NCBI GenBank assembly: GCA_021234155.1
Contig: JAJEKV010000002.1
Location: 20,859,726 to 20,923,725 of the forward strand
DNA length: 64,000 bases
Direction of reading: 5' to 3'
Source of the DNA: Isoetes taiwanensis
Taxonomy: Eukaryota > Streptophyta > Lycopodiopsida > Isoetales > Isoetaceae
This document shows positions 45,922 through 58,200 of this stretch, piece after piece. The translations under genes were made by a program, and so were the position numbers. The notes under the pieces were generated by a model. That model worked only from the letters and a program-made list of their open reading frames with translations. It made no database searches and was not told the origin of the DNA. Numbering within the stretch: the first letter of the stretch is position 1; each line of letters begins with the position of its first letter.

Positions 45922-47116
45922 GCTAAAGGCATGCGGAGCCGTACTGCTGGAGCTGCAACCTCGAATGCAAAGATTTGAGATTTTCTCTATACGTAGTGGC
46001 CATGGCACTCCTTTAGATCCTGCATTTCCAATGCTTCCTGAGGGAAGAGGGTGATGAAGGTTGCCCATATTGTGGACGGTGTCTGAAATGGGAGAGTAAA
46101 TTGTTGCCAGTTATGATAGCAAAATGCAGTCACCAGTAACACATTCCATGTCTGTCACACCATTTGAGGTAAACATTATCATCTCTAACCTCATTTGCAG
46201 ACTTTATTGATATTGGATTTGTTTTACAGACACTTTAGAACCTGCTGCAGCCCCAGTTGTGCCCACATTATTTCTGAGACATAGCTTTTGGCTTTTTGGT
46301 GTTCGAGTGGATCAGTGCAATATATTGAATAGATTTGGGATTTTGAATATGGGTTTGTCACAAAAGAAGGATTGGGGCTTACATTGATGGAACTGAGCTT
46401 GCAATGCCGCCGCTTCTCTATTGAAACTGTGTTCTCCTGTAGTTTGGTTCTCCGCGCCTGCCATGCGTACGGCCACAACTTTCTCTTTGTTTTCAATGGT
46501 TGAACCAATGAACAGCCGTTGTCTCTTTTTTAATAGAAAACAAGCTGCTGCGCACGAGGGGTTGCCCTTCAATGCCCAGAGAATTATATTTTCATGGTTT
46601 TTGTTTCGCTATTTCGCGCTAGGTGTTTTTTGGATTGTGTGAAGCCATGTAAATGCTATGAACATAGGGTGTCGTTTTCTTAATGCCAGGTCTGTAGCAA
46701 ACTGTCTTGCGATCTCTAAAGCATGTGTTGTTAGAGGAAGAGATGTTTTTAGCAAAAATAATAGGAAAGGCAAGCTTAAAATCTCTGTATATTGTCACTA
46801 CAAATGTATGTTTTTTTTGTCGAGCAATATGGGACTGAAGTAACCATTAGATCTACAAGTAAAGGTGTAATACTTGCGAATAGAAAGTAGGTAGCTTATG
46901 CAAATATGACAACAATAGTCTCAGGTACTGAACCTTCAATAGTAACTAAACTCATCAAGGTCTGCAAAATATCCTAATAGAATTATAGACAATTTTTTTT
47001 ACCAAAATAGGCAACAATCTTAGGCAGCCTCTGCTTTCAGCTTTAGTAAATTCCATCTCATCTATTCCCTCTCTAGTATACCAATGCAAAAAAGCTTTTC
47101 TTCTAAACATAGTAGT
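45922..47116. other. Non-coding stretch
   Basis: Several 60-100-codon ORFs on both strands without recognised domains. No repeat termini seen. Confidence 0.4.
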
Positions 47117-47562
47117 CAACACATAACTATCATTAACATTAATTATTAAAAACCATTGCATTCCACACTTAAAAATAAAAATTCCCCTTAAACCCCTTTG
47201 GTTTGGGTGCATATTCACACGGGGGTGACTCACGGGCAAGAGTTTTTGGATAGGCATATTCACCCCTTATTCCTTAATCTACACCGTCACATTAAAGTTC
47301 CTCGTTTGTGGGGGTATGCAAGTACAAAATTTGCTATCTTGTATAACAAGATTCAGTAAAATACTATATGATTTCAAGCGAAATACTATATGGTGTTAAT
47401 TTTTGTACGTGCAAAATACAATTATGAGGGGCTCTCGGCCGCCCTACGCCACCCCCCGTGTGAATATGCACCCAAACCAAAGGGGGTTTAAGGGGGAATT
47501 TTATTTTTAAGTGTGGAATGCAATGGTTTTTAATAATTAATGTTAATGATAGTTATGTGTTG
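47117..47562. repeat. Foldback: about 110-bp inverted repeat with 227-bp loop
   Basis: Arms 47117-47225 and 47453-47562 are reverse complements with only a few differences (e.g. CCCCTTTGG versus CCCCCTTTGG). Example words are CAACACATAACTATCATTAA on the left and its complement on the right. The outer flanks and the loop do not match, so this is either a foldback element or a local inverted duplication. Confidence 0.88.
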
Positions 47563-48689
47563 GTACTTATACTAAAAAAAATTTTTGGCCCTTCGGGCCC
47601 TAACAAAAAAAAACCAAAACCAAATAAACAAACAAGCAACAATACAACATATACACAGTCCAAACTCCCTTGAGTGAATATGTAGCATCTAAACAAAAAA
47701 AGAAAGTCATATAATCATTGTTTATTGTCATATATTGTTATATGTTTGTGAGATCTGTGAAGAACAAAAAATTTAGGGCCTATAGAATATAAAAATCATA
47801 AAAACAATGCAGATGAAAACTTGTACACAAACTAGCATAAGGGGTTCTCATACTCGTCTAAACCAAATCAGCAAGCAGCCACCTGGGAATTGCATCAAAA
47901 TACCCAAAATACAGAAGCATAGATGCTAACAGGGACACCACCCTTTCCACTAAACTTAATCTAGCAGAGGTGTCCAGCGAATGGAAAGCCATAAACAACA
48001 CTTCCATTTGAAACCATGATGGTGAGATTATGTGCGAACTTGTCTCATTCAACTTAGCAACTTTAGCGCGATCTATTGGCTAGAGAACTGAGAAAACCTC
48101 TCCAGAGATCAAATACTAACGGATCATTTGATATCTGATGGTTGGAACGATCTATTAAAATCTTTGCTACGAGTACCAAAGTGCTTTCCAAAAGTCCATA
48201 CGGCATTTCACCTCCCTTTAATATTTGGTTACATATGTGGATCTCCAAACTATCTAAGAGAATGCCCGGAACAACCAATGCATCCAAAATCTCAAAAGAA
48301 AGCTTCAAATCTAGCTGCGATGAAATCGAGCCAATCGATATGGAGTGCCAAAAGAGTACACATTTGGCTCTCGAATTGAAGGACTTGGAAGTTTTACATG
48401 AGCCCCTGTTCCATAAGAACTCACATCCATTCCCTGCGCTTCATTAAAAGTGCATGGGTCGATAGCGACCACACGGGAATTGCATCAAAATCTGAAGCAT
48501 ATATTTCAAGGACAAGATAAGCCGAGAAGTATGCAATTCGCAGAATCGCCAAAAGAAATCGGAAGGCGACCCGGAAGGAAATCAGAATTTGATAAACCGA
48601 AAATACGATAGTGGGACTTAACCCATCTTGATTGCTATATCTTTGAAAAGAAGCATTGAAATCTAAATATGGGGACACAAATTACCTCA
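47563..48689. other. Non-coding stretch with a diverged local duplication
   Basis: The word GGGAATTGCATCAAAAT occurs at about 47885 and 48476 with similar flanks (GAAGCATA), suggesting an old duplication of about 590 bp. A palindrome GGCCCTTCGGGCC lies at about 47587. Short ORFs on both strands have no recognised domain. Confidence 0.4.
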
Positions 48690-49480
48690 AAGCTGCTCTC
48701 CTGTCGTCCCTCTCCATTTCTGGTGTTCTTGCAATAATGGACAAAGCATGAAGGCGGTCGAAGCTCGTCTTGCAGCAGATCATACACAAGCATGTTGATG
48801 TGAAACATCCTCCACTTCTAATACTATTGGCTCCAACTCTTCCTCCATCTTCCTTAATATCCTATCCCTCCTTGACAAAGACGGTTTTGAAAGGTCAAAC
48901 ATCTTTGCACTTCCCATTTTCTTTTTTGGTGTTGCCTGAGAATTACCTCCGACTTCAGCCTCACCTTGAAAATTCTGTTCTTTCCCTCCACACTCTCTTG
49001 ATGAGACATTTGCCGGTTTGACTCTCCATATAGAGTTGCAAGGTCTTTTATATCAATTTAAACATATTAAAAAACCCATTACTTCTAGACGGTGTAAGGC
49101 TTTGTTTCAGTCCTAGCATCTGAATAAAATCTGGACCTAATCTCAAAACATCTACAGCATTCGACCCAGATAAACCCTCTATCAATAAGGCTGCAAGTCC
49201 TTTAGTCAAGACAGAATCAGAATCAGCCTCTAAAAATAGCCGACCTCCTCCGTCCAACCAGGCCAGAACCCAAATCGCGGAAACGATCCCTCCACCTTGT
49301 TTTCCTTGGTTTTGAACTCCTCGATAGTGGGTTTCCTTTGCTATAGCGGAGGGGTCTGTCATTTAAGGAAAATGTAGAGGAGAGCTTATGAGAAGGAGAG
49401 GAGATCACGAAAGGTCGGCTATGGCCGGAACGGAAGGAAAGCGGATCCGGGACTCCCAAGCCTAACCCTCCGAGTCTAAA
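48690..49480 (-). pseudogene. SUFE1: SUFE1 (SufE + BolA) pseudogene
   Basis: Read on the minus strand, one frame gives HKLSSTF and LRYSKGNPL. A second gives EEFKTKENKVEG. A third (49285 to 49048) gives RLFLEADSDSVLTKGLAALL and LKQSLTPSRSNGFFNMFKL: the SufE domain in its normal order. Next come LEPIVLEVEDVSHQHA (about 48,860-48,785), the start of the BolA domain, then YDLLQDEL and, frameshifted, LHALSIIARTPEMERDD, the end of BolA. The middle of BolA is deleted. In plants SUFE1 activates plastid and mitochondrial cysteine desulfurases for Fe-S assembly. Here there are at least three frameshifts, an in-frame TAA after FKLI and a lesion at the catalytic Cys codon. It is not functional. Confidence 0.85.
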
Positions 49481-49639
49481 AATGAACAGATCCAGAGGCT
49501 TGATTAGAGGATATAAAGGAATGGATGCAAGTGGTATACGAGGCAAATGAAGAAATCAAGAATCGATGTTTCAAGTGGGCTTGGATCGGACAAGATCTGC
49601 GAGAAATTTGAAGAACGGATAATTCGAAACAAGTTAACA

Positions 49640-49712
49640 AGTTGAACCCTAAGAAAACCCTAAAAAAAACCTGAACCCTAAGAAAACCCTAAAAAAAGCC
49701 TAAAAATAATGG
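49640..49712. repeat. Duplicated telo-box-like sequence (AAAACCCTAAA)
   Basis: The word TGAACCCTAAGAAAACCCTA occurs twice (from about 49,643 and 49,672), each followed by an A-run. AACCCTAA motifs are common in plant promoters of housekeeping and organelle genes. The position, upstream of the SUFE1 relic, fits a copied promoter or interstitial telomere-like sequence. Confidence 0.6.
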
Positions 49713-50155
49713 GAGGATATCCACCACAGGATTTGCCCCCTTCTCTAAAATCAACGGCTAACAAAAGGGTGCACTCTAGAAATACTATTTAGTACACTTT
49801 GATGAATACGGCCACCAAATCATATGAAAACCTTAGAGAAAACAGTACAAAAACAGAAAAAAAACCCCCTGTTATAATGCTAGATATTGAAGTAGAATTG
49901 CCAACAAAGGTAGAAGACATTTTAAGCCCAGTTAGTGCAATATCATGTACATTAGACTTCACATTGTTTGGAATCCACTCTATAAAGTATGAAGAATTTT
50001 TGTTCTGCACATTAGTCATCTGTTCATCCACTCTTTTGTGCTCATTTTACCTCTGAACATTGCTGATGTTGTCAAGTGTCTTCCATCCCTTAGATCAGCT
50101 GTAGACATCGTCTTTTTGGCATCCCACATTTACTGTGTTAGTTCACCGAATTATT
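49713..50155. other. Non-coding stretch
   Basis: Short ORFs only; nothing recognised. Confidence 0.4.
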
Positions 50156-50446
50156 TCAAGCACTAATCTGTCCAAATACAAAATTATCGGATCTGAAAAT
50201 TTGGCCATAAGGTTCAAATCTTAAACTATGCATGGTCTCGGGCTCTAGATCCAAAACGACTCTAGGAACGTATCTACCACCGCTGGCTTCGTTATAATAT
50301 ACATTTACGCATTCAAGCTGCAGACCAGATGTTCCATGATATGTTCCAGTGTGATCAATTCCATGCTCATCACAAACAACTTCCCAAAACTTGGCACTGA
50401 TTTGATTGCCACACAGACCGCCCTGAATACGTAGAATTTCTCTCAT
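50156..50446 (-). pseudogene. Truncated beta-tubulin copy (N-terminal about 95 codons)
   Basis: It begins [20 protein letters not shown] and continues with [35 protein letters not shown] and DNFVFGQ, matching the N-terminus of beta-tubulin in order. It stops at a TGA replacing the glycine after FGQ-x-x, and downstream is unrelated. Changes at strongly conserved positions include GGQCGNQ to GGLCGNQ and loss of one residue in AVLMDLEP. It keeps the autoregulatory MREI start but lacks most of the nucleotide-binding fold. Probable truncated pseudogene. Confidence 0.9.
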
Positions 50447-50685
50447 AATTTTGAGCTTAATCCCAAAACCTAATCCAATTGAGGAAGCAGAGAGCAAGCT
50501 GGTAAGCAAGACGTGCAAAGGAATGCTCTGCTATATCCTGGTCCGTCTGCCATATCCTGGTCCAGCAAAGAGATGCGCTGCCATATCCTAGACTGGCTAC
50601 CGGCTAAACAGTGTAAAAAGAGTCTCGCCCACTAACAAGGGTGGCCGCTAGTTTAAGGGCGATAGTAGGTTTGGAGCAACATATA

Positions 50686-50751
50686 GCAGCATATCCTTGG
50701 AATATGCTAAGAACCCACCTCAGCGAGGGTTTGCCCTCCTAGGGGCAACCC
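50686..50751. repeat. Dispersed repeat copy 1
   Basis: AGCATATCCTTGGAATATGC is followed by AGGGTTTGCCCTCCTAGGGG and CAACC. The same arrangement is at 54687-54751. The second half can form a TTGCCC..GGGGCAA hairpin. Confidence 0.65.
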
Positions 50752-51875
50752 AAAAAGAATTTAAGAATAGAATCAAAGTAGCGGGATTATATATATTAAG
50801 GAAAGTTAAGATTATTTACAAAGGTTTCTTGTTGAATTATTTACAAAGGTTTCTTGTTGATAATAGAAAGTGAGCATATTCGGAATATAAGTTTTTTGTT
50901 CAATATTTCGATACTTGGATTAAAGTTTCAAATTAAATTACGGAAGAAATGGCGACATGACTGCCATAGCCACAAAGGGGAACTAAACAAAGGAATACAA
51001 AACAAGAAATATTTCCATGTTTTTTCATTTCTTGTTTGTTAATTGAAATTTTTGAAGATCATACGATATGCATAATGCCACATCAAATTTCATGGACATG
51101 CTAGAATTGCAAGAAACCTTGACCCTCCCTAGGACAAGCCTGTTAATTCAATAACCATTGTTTTGGAAACCTCAAACCAATTGCTCCTTTAAGGGGGATC
51201 ATCCACTAGACTATAAAAAACACGAGCTTAGTCAAAGGTTGACCTTCAAAGAAAGATGGCAAAGATGTTTGCCATGGCAAGAACACAATCCTAGTAGATG
51301 ACGTGACATGAGATATTAAGCTTCATTCCAACAATAACATTTTTCAAAAGCATTAAGCATTTTTAAAAACCAAAATGGTTCTCCCTTAACTTACTATGCC
51401 TATCAACAGAATTTATTTCATTCACAATTTGCAAGGGAGGTTTAGAATACCCAGCAACATATGTTGCACCCCTCACATCCATATTAAAGCGTCTTGATTT
51501 TTCAATAAGCAGGCGGCCTCTTGAAGGTTCTACGACGTACTCTCCTTGATAACAGCTATAATCAATGACCCATTTTGGAGCTCATGACTCTCTCTCTACT
51601 TTATCAAAATAATTCGAGCAGAATAGAGCAATACGTTTGGGCAAGCATTCAACAAAAAATTATTGTTTTCGTTATGTGAATCATTTCTTTGCTCTGCCTG
51701 CGCTTGTTCAAATCTCTTTACCATACACTATACAGATTTGAAGCACAAGATTGAGTGCAATCTGGCATTACCATCTGTTATAGTTCAATCGTGCTTCAGC
51801 ACTTGGAGCAGAGCCATGACGCTTGTGAACCTTTGGTTAATACAAATCTCCAAAATTTGATTCTTCCAACATAAT
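50752..51875. other. Non-coding stretch
   Basis: It contains a 20-bp tandem repeat (ATTTACAAAGGTTTCTTGTT at about 50,813 and 50,838) and otherwise no recognised feature. It may be the 3' side of the minus-strand gene ending near 51.9-52.1 kb. Confidence 0.4.
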
Positions 51876-51989
51876 TTAATCTGTTCTAGATATGAAAGCA
51901 AGGCAATCGTGCTGCAGCCTGCTAGCCCATCCTTTTTGAATAAGAAATTCATGGAGTTTTCGTTTCTGCATTAGGCATTGAATTATGTT

Positions 51990-54497
51990 TCTTGCTAAAC
52001 AAAATAGAGCTACAAAAATCTTTACCTCCGCAAAACTGCTCTGAAAGATGGATGAATATGAAAAAATCCTTGGTATCATAGTCTTCTCCTAAAAGACAGA
52101 TGTTTCAGGTGCTAAGGCTCTGCCAAGTAGCTATTTAGCTACAAGTACATACCTTGCTTGGAATAAAAAGGTCATTCACTGTCATTCTTCTTTCTGCGAA
52201 AGAGAACCTGATAAGTTACCAAAAATTATCCAAGGACATTAGATGCAATTGCAAGGCCGCTCACCGTGTTTACGTGACATTATCGTCTTGAAACTGCTTT
52301 CTAGATGAGCTGAGACAGAGAGAGCCTGGAGAATGCAAAAAAGTAACATTATACTATAAGTCTTAAAGAAATTCCAATACTAAGTCTTTCTTGCAACACT
52401 CTTAATGCACCTAAATGCTCCGTGACATAATTAAAAAGTTGTTCGAACATCCACCTCAAAATCGTATTCTATACCAGACCTGATTTATACTGTCTTCCCT
52501 AAGCTTCTTCTCATCATGCTTTGGCAACTGCATTGGAAGAAACTCTGAGGGTGCATATCTATCTGAAGACAATTTGTTGTCCTCTATATAACTGATAGGC
52601 ATAGTTTGTCTGGAAGAATAGAATAGAATCGAATAGTTTTTTTAATGTCCACGGAGACCAATAGGTCATGGGACCCATACAATGGGCTAGTACAATCATT
52701 ACTACTAGGATTAAAAAACCCCTGCCTCGAAAGGTTTTCAAGGGAAAAACCTTTGCAGTAATGATGATACTAGACAAGCGGAGATAATGACTACTGAGGG
52801 AAGAAAGAGAGACAGAATGTATTGTTATACAACTAGTAAACCTACTTAGCTATATCATAAAGTGAAACTAACTACCTTTTTCAGTTTCATTGCTTCCTTG
52901 AGTCTATCTTTGAAAATCTTTGTCTTCAGCTCTGGTTCCAAGCGTGAACTCACCATCGGTTTTACCTATAGATAACACATTTGACTGAGCAAAGATGTTT
53001 ATGCCAAATATTTCAATATAGCTAGTTACTATTTCATTTAGCTGTTGCTGTTGGAAATGACTTCGAATTCAAACAGATCTTAACCTCAACTGCAAATCTA
53101 AGCTTACCTTGGACCAGTCAAGCTTTTGAGGAGCCATAGCAATCGACTTCCGCCTTAAAAAAGGACGCTTCGGTTTAGCTGAGGCCATTAAATCCATGCC
53201 TTCCTCTGCAGTTGTTCCATCTGTTGGAGGATCTTTTCCATGGCTATTCAATTGGTAGCTTCCAACCTGATTCAGAGTATTTGTAAAACTGAACTCCCCT
53301 GAAGTTATGCTAGTGTCACTTTCTACTAAAGATTGACGATGGAGTTTCTTTTTTTACAAAGCCTGGATCATCAAAAACCGTAGTCTCATTTCTTACTATT
53401 CCAAGAATCCTAAGTTGATTATTTTTCTGTGTATCATGCATATTAGATCCTCTTGGTCGTTGTAAAGAAATCATCTGCTGGTTTGCATTTTTGCGTTCAC
53501 GTACATCTTCAGACAATGGCACCTTGATTACTGATGGTGACGACTGTACAGCAGGCTCAGATTTTTCTTCCTTTGCATCTGAATTTGATGATGGCATGTC
53601 TGAGGTGCACATAACTAATGGGGTGGCTGGTGTGCGACGAAGAAGAAAGCGTGCAGTATCTCCAGGACCTGGGACATTCAGTATATTGGACATTCAGTTT
53701 AAGATAAATGATGTGGCAATAAAGATACTAATTGCTATTTTATTTCAAACCATTGAACATGCACCTAATAGTGCATGTTAAGCATGCATATTTCCTTGGA
53801 AAGAGCACATTCATGTATCCAAATGCAACATTGAACTCTGACTGCAATATAAGATGTGAAACAAACAGTTTTGCCAGCCTATTTTTCCAGCAATGCGTAC
53901 TCAACTTTTGCTTTTGCCAGTATACATTTCAATTCTGTATCATTGAGCTTCTTACTAATGCAACGCCACATTAATGCACAAATTGGAACATGTTACAAGA
54001 ACCTACCACTCAACGCAGTATGCATCTGTGTAAGCTTTTGTTTTAACTAAGCCACAAGCCGTGGTAAAAAAGTTGATGCCTCTCGAGTTGACTCGTGTTG
54101 CATGTCCTACAAAAGTGCACGTATTTCCTGTATGGAACATAGCTATATGCATTAGATAAATTGCACAAAAGTCATAAAAACAATGCAGATTGCAAACCAA
54201 AAATTCTAAATATGAATTCTAGATTATGCATACTATTAATCAAACTATAATTGCCAGCAAATACCAAGATATCTTCCAGAGAGTTACCATTTGGGCTGGT
54301 TCGTCTGTTACTGGCAACCCAAATTCTTTAGCAGAGCATGAAGATAAATTTGAGCACCTGCTAGGCGTACCGGAGGATGCTTTCCCATCAAAACATCCCA
54401 TGTCTCTACTTCTGGGACTGCTCTGCAGCTTCGAAGAGGAGAGTACTGATTGTTTGTCACGAACTCTTAATCTTGCAGGGCGAAAACATGACCACAC
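51990..54497 (-). CDS. Multi-exon gene of unknown function, minus strand, one frameshift
   Basis: Exons inferred from splice sites and reading frames are 54497-54288, 53668-53108, 52965-52876, 52562-52480, 52325-52265 and 52193-52153, with more to about 52.0 kb. Characteristic segments are FLLRRTPATPLVM, KPKRPFLRRKSIAMAPQKLD then WSK, VKPMVSSRLEPELKTKIF, YAPSEFLPMQLPKHDEKKLR, and RRMTVNDLFIPSK. The protein is Ser/Lys-rich and probably largely disordered with a conserved basic core. I do not recognise it; a cytoskeletal or nuclear role is conceivable but not shown. A T7 run at 53349-53355 shifts the frame within the second exon; splice phase between the third and fourth exons is unresolved. 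The N-terminal start is uncertain. Confidence 0.55.
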
Positions 54498-55232
54498 GGT
54501 TTAGAAACAATTCCTAGAACCGTTTACCTTCATTTGAGATGAACGAATTAACCGAATGATCACCGAGGGTCCGTTTTGTAGAATCCGGTTAGCCGGTTTT
54601 GAAACGGATGCCGACGAACAGCCACGACCGCCAGTTTACGCCCTGTAGGAAGTTTTGAGCAGTCATTGGCATATTTTTGGTATATACTAGCATATACTTA
54701 GAATATGCCATAAACACATATAAACAAGGGCTTGCCCCCTTAGGGGCAACCAAAAAAAAAACCGATTAGAGTTAGTTGAGTTAACTCAAAATCACATTTT
54801 AAACGCAAAAAAAAGTCGAACAAAAGAAATTAAGAAACCACTTTCGCTAAAAAAAAAAATTCAAAAGTACAAGTACAAACAGCACATCGTGTCTAAAGCC
54901 CAAAGGGCAACGGTAGCACGAGCATTTTGTTTCAAATGCAGCACTGTAAGTCCAAAAGCCTGTTCGTGCCAACAATCGTGTGTGCAGCTGCGCTCAGCTG
55001 TGTAAAAAGGGAAATGGCGCCTACGATGATTATCTCCTGCTTATTGTCTAGTTCATCCACAGCTGATTATGCTCACGGAAGATTCTCAAACAGTAAGTTT
55101 CTAATTGGATTCGTCTGCAATTACGCGTTAGGATGTAGGATCTTATTGAGAATCATGGCTAAACAGAATAAGAAATGCATATGAACGGGTGATATAGTCC
55201 ACGTTGGTTGGGATATCAACCTATGCCCTGGG
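54498..55232. other. Intergenic between divergent genes; repeat copy 2
   Basis: It contains dispersed repeat copy 2 (54687-54751; AGCATATACTTAGAATATGC, then AGGGCTTGCCCCCTTAGGGG, CAACC) and A-rich DNA. The PPR promoter must lie here. An ATG at about 55,014 opens a short frame that stops before the PPR start. Confidence 0.5.
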
Positions 55233-58200
55233 ATGCTCAAAGTCCGAAAGTCCTCTTTGTCAGAGGAGCTAAGGATTAATGCTAGAGGTGCACTAGAAAC
55301 AACTAACCAAAATGTCACTTCAAATGGGATCATCAGACTTTGGGATCCAAAGGCAGCGCCACATTCTGTTAGAGACATCATCCGCATTGTAGAGGAGGGA
55401 AAGAGAGTAAAGAATCTACAATACGCAAAATGCCTTGAAGTTCAAATTTTTGATGTTGGGCTACAAGATCATGCAACTGTTGGAAATCATGTCTTGGGGA
55501 TGCTTCTGGCATGTGGAAGTGCCTCTGATGCTCAACAGGTGTTTAACAATTTGTCTTACCGCGATGAGCATTCTTGGACTTCACTTATGTTAGAATATAT
55601 AAAGAGTGGGCAATCAAAACATGCTTTTCGCTTATACCAACGAATGCAGGATGATCATGTTATTTGTAGCAGTTTTACACTTATGGCGTTGCTGAAAGCT
55701 TGTGTGCGAACAAAAGATGTAGATAAAGGTCGGGAAGCCCATGCCAAAATCAAAGAGAAGGGATTGGAAAATGATATTTTTGTTGGAAGCACTTTGGTTG
55801 ATATGTATGTTAAATGTGGATCCCTTGCAGAGGCACAAGATGTGTTTGATAAGTTGCCTGCCCGGAATGTTGTTTCCTGGACTGCATTGATAAATGGTTA
55901 TGCTGAGCATGGGTTTGGACATGAAGCATTGAGGCGCTTTCAAGAGATGTTAAGAGATGGTGTGTCTCCGAACCCTATCACCTTGATTTGCAGCTTGAAA
56001 GCTTGTGGTAGCATAGGAGCCATTGACAAGGGTAGGGAAATACACACTAGGATTGCAGAAAAGGGACTTGAAAGAGACATATCAGTGGTAACCAGCTTGA
56101 TTGATATGTATATCAAATGTAACTCCTCTCTAGAAGCACAGAAAGCATTTGACAAACTCCCAGTTCAGAATGTTGTATCTTGGACCACATTAATTAAAGG
56201 ATATGTTGAGCATGGATTTGAACAGGATGCACTTAAATGCTTTGAAAAAATGCAACTAGAAGGCGTCCATCCTAATGCCTTCACGTTTCTTTCTGGTTTG
56301 AAAGCTTGCAACAACTTAGGAGCTATAACCAATGGAAAAGAATTACATGCTGAAATTGCTCAAAGAGGACTTGCTGGAGATCCCTTTATTGGCAATGCTT
56401 TAGTTGACATGTACACAGGTTTTGGTCTCTTTGCAGAGGCAGAAAACATCTTTGACAATCTTCTAGTCCAGGATGTCGTGTCGTGGACCACATTAATTGG
56501 AGGTTATGCTGAAGCTGGATTTGGTCTTGAGGCATTGAAATGCTTTGAGCAGATGCAGTCAGAGGGCATCCTACCAAATGCTGTGACATATGTTTGCAGC
56601 TTGAAGGCCTGTGGCTGTATAGGTGCCATTGACCGGGCCCGCAAAATACATAAAGATATTGCCCAAGGGAGATTTGAGAAAGACCCCTTTGTTGGGAGTA
56701 GTTTGGTGGACTTCTATGCAAAACATAGTTCGCTTGCTGAGGCACGTGAAATATTTTACAAGCTGCCATTTCGGGATGCCACTGTATGGAATTCACTAAT
56801 TGCAAGGCATTTGGAAAATGGGCTTGATCTGCATGCGCTTAAGTTTTTTGAGGATATGCAAGCAGAGAATATATGTCCAAATCCAGTTACATTTGTTTGC
56901 ATCTTGAAAGCTTGTGGCAACATGAGAGCTGGTGAAAGAGGCCAAGAAATTCATGCAAGCATCACACAAATGGGACTTGAGAGAGATCTCTTTGTTGGCA
57001 ACGCCTTGATAGACATGTATGCAAAGTGTGGTTTGCTCATGTCTGCAATGCATGTCTTTGATAGCATGCCCGTTCGTGATGTTGTGTCATGGAATGCATT
57101 AATTTCAGGGCATTCTGAATGTGGACTATTTAAGGAAGCAATACAGTGTTTTGAACACATCCACCTGGAAGGCATACCCTTGACTATTACCACATTTGTT
57201 TCTGCCTTGCAAGCTTGTAAGCATTTGGGAGTTGTAAAAAAGGTACAAGAGATACATAATGAGGCCGCAAAGGAGGGATTTGAAAGCAATCCTTTTTTGG
57301 GCAATGCTCTAATAGATATTTATGCCTGCTATGGTTTGTTTGAGAAGGCACAAGAAGTCTTCAACAAACTTCTTGCTCAAGATGCACTGTCTTGGAGTGC
57401 GCTAATTGCAGGATATGCAGAAAATGGGTTTAGCGTGGAAGCACTGCAATGTTTTGAAAAAATGAAATCAAGTGGCATGTCTCCAAATGCTATCGCATTT
57501 GTCTATGGATTGAAAGCTTGTGGTAGCCTGAGACACTCACATGGTGGAAAGGTACTACATGCTCTGATCATTCAAAGAAATTTCTATGGCAATACTGTTC
57601 TTGGAAATGCTCTCATAGACATGTATACAAAATGTTCATTATTTTGGGAGGCGCAGGATGTTTTTGGTAGGATGCCAGTTCATGATATCATAGCAATATT
57701 TGCAGGACGTATTGAACAAGATCCCGGTCTAGATATTCCGAAATATGTCGAGTTCATGCAACTGGAAGGCGCAAACTTAGACACTATTGCATTCATAAGC
57801 TGTTTGAAAGCGTGTGCTAATACAGGATCTGTGCACAGTGTGCAACATATACACAAGGAGATTGTGAGGAAAGGCTTTGGAAAAGATCTTTTTATTGGCA
57901 CTACTTTGATTGATGTATATGGTAAACTTGGTGCAATTTTGGAGGCAGAGGAAGTCTTTAATAAGCTGCCAGTTCGTAATGTTGTATCTTGGAATGCACT
58001 AATAGAAGCGTTTACTGAAAATGAATGTGCTGTAGAAGCACTTAAGTATCTCGAGCAAATGCAATGGAATGGCTTATCTCCAGATGCTATCACGTTTATT
58101 ATCTGTTTGAGGGCTTGCGGTAGCATAGGAGCCATACACAGGGGCCGAGAGCTCCATAAGCTGATTTTGTTAAAGGGATTTGGTGGGAATATTGGCAATG

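Noticed and set aside
49640-49712. Interstitial telomere repeat
   Set aside because: Only two copies of an ACCCTAA-containing phrase with long A-runs; it is better described as telo-box-like promoter sequence.
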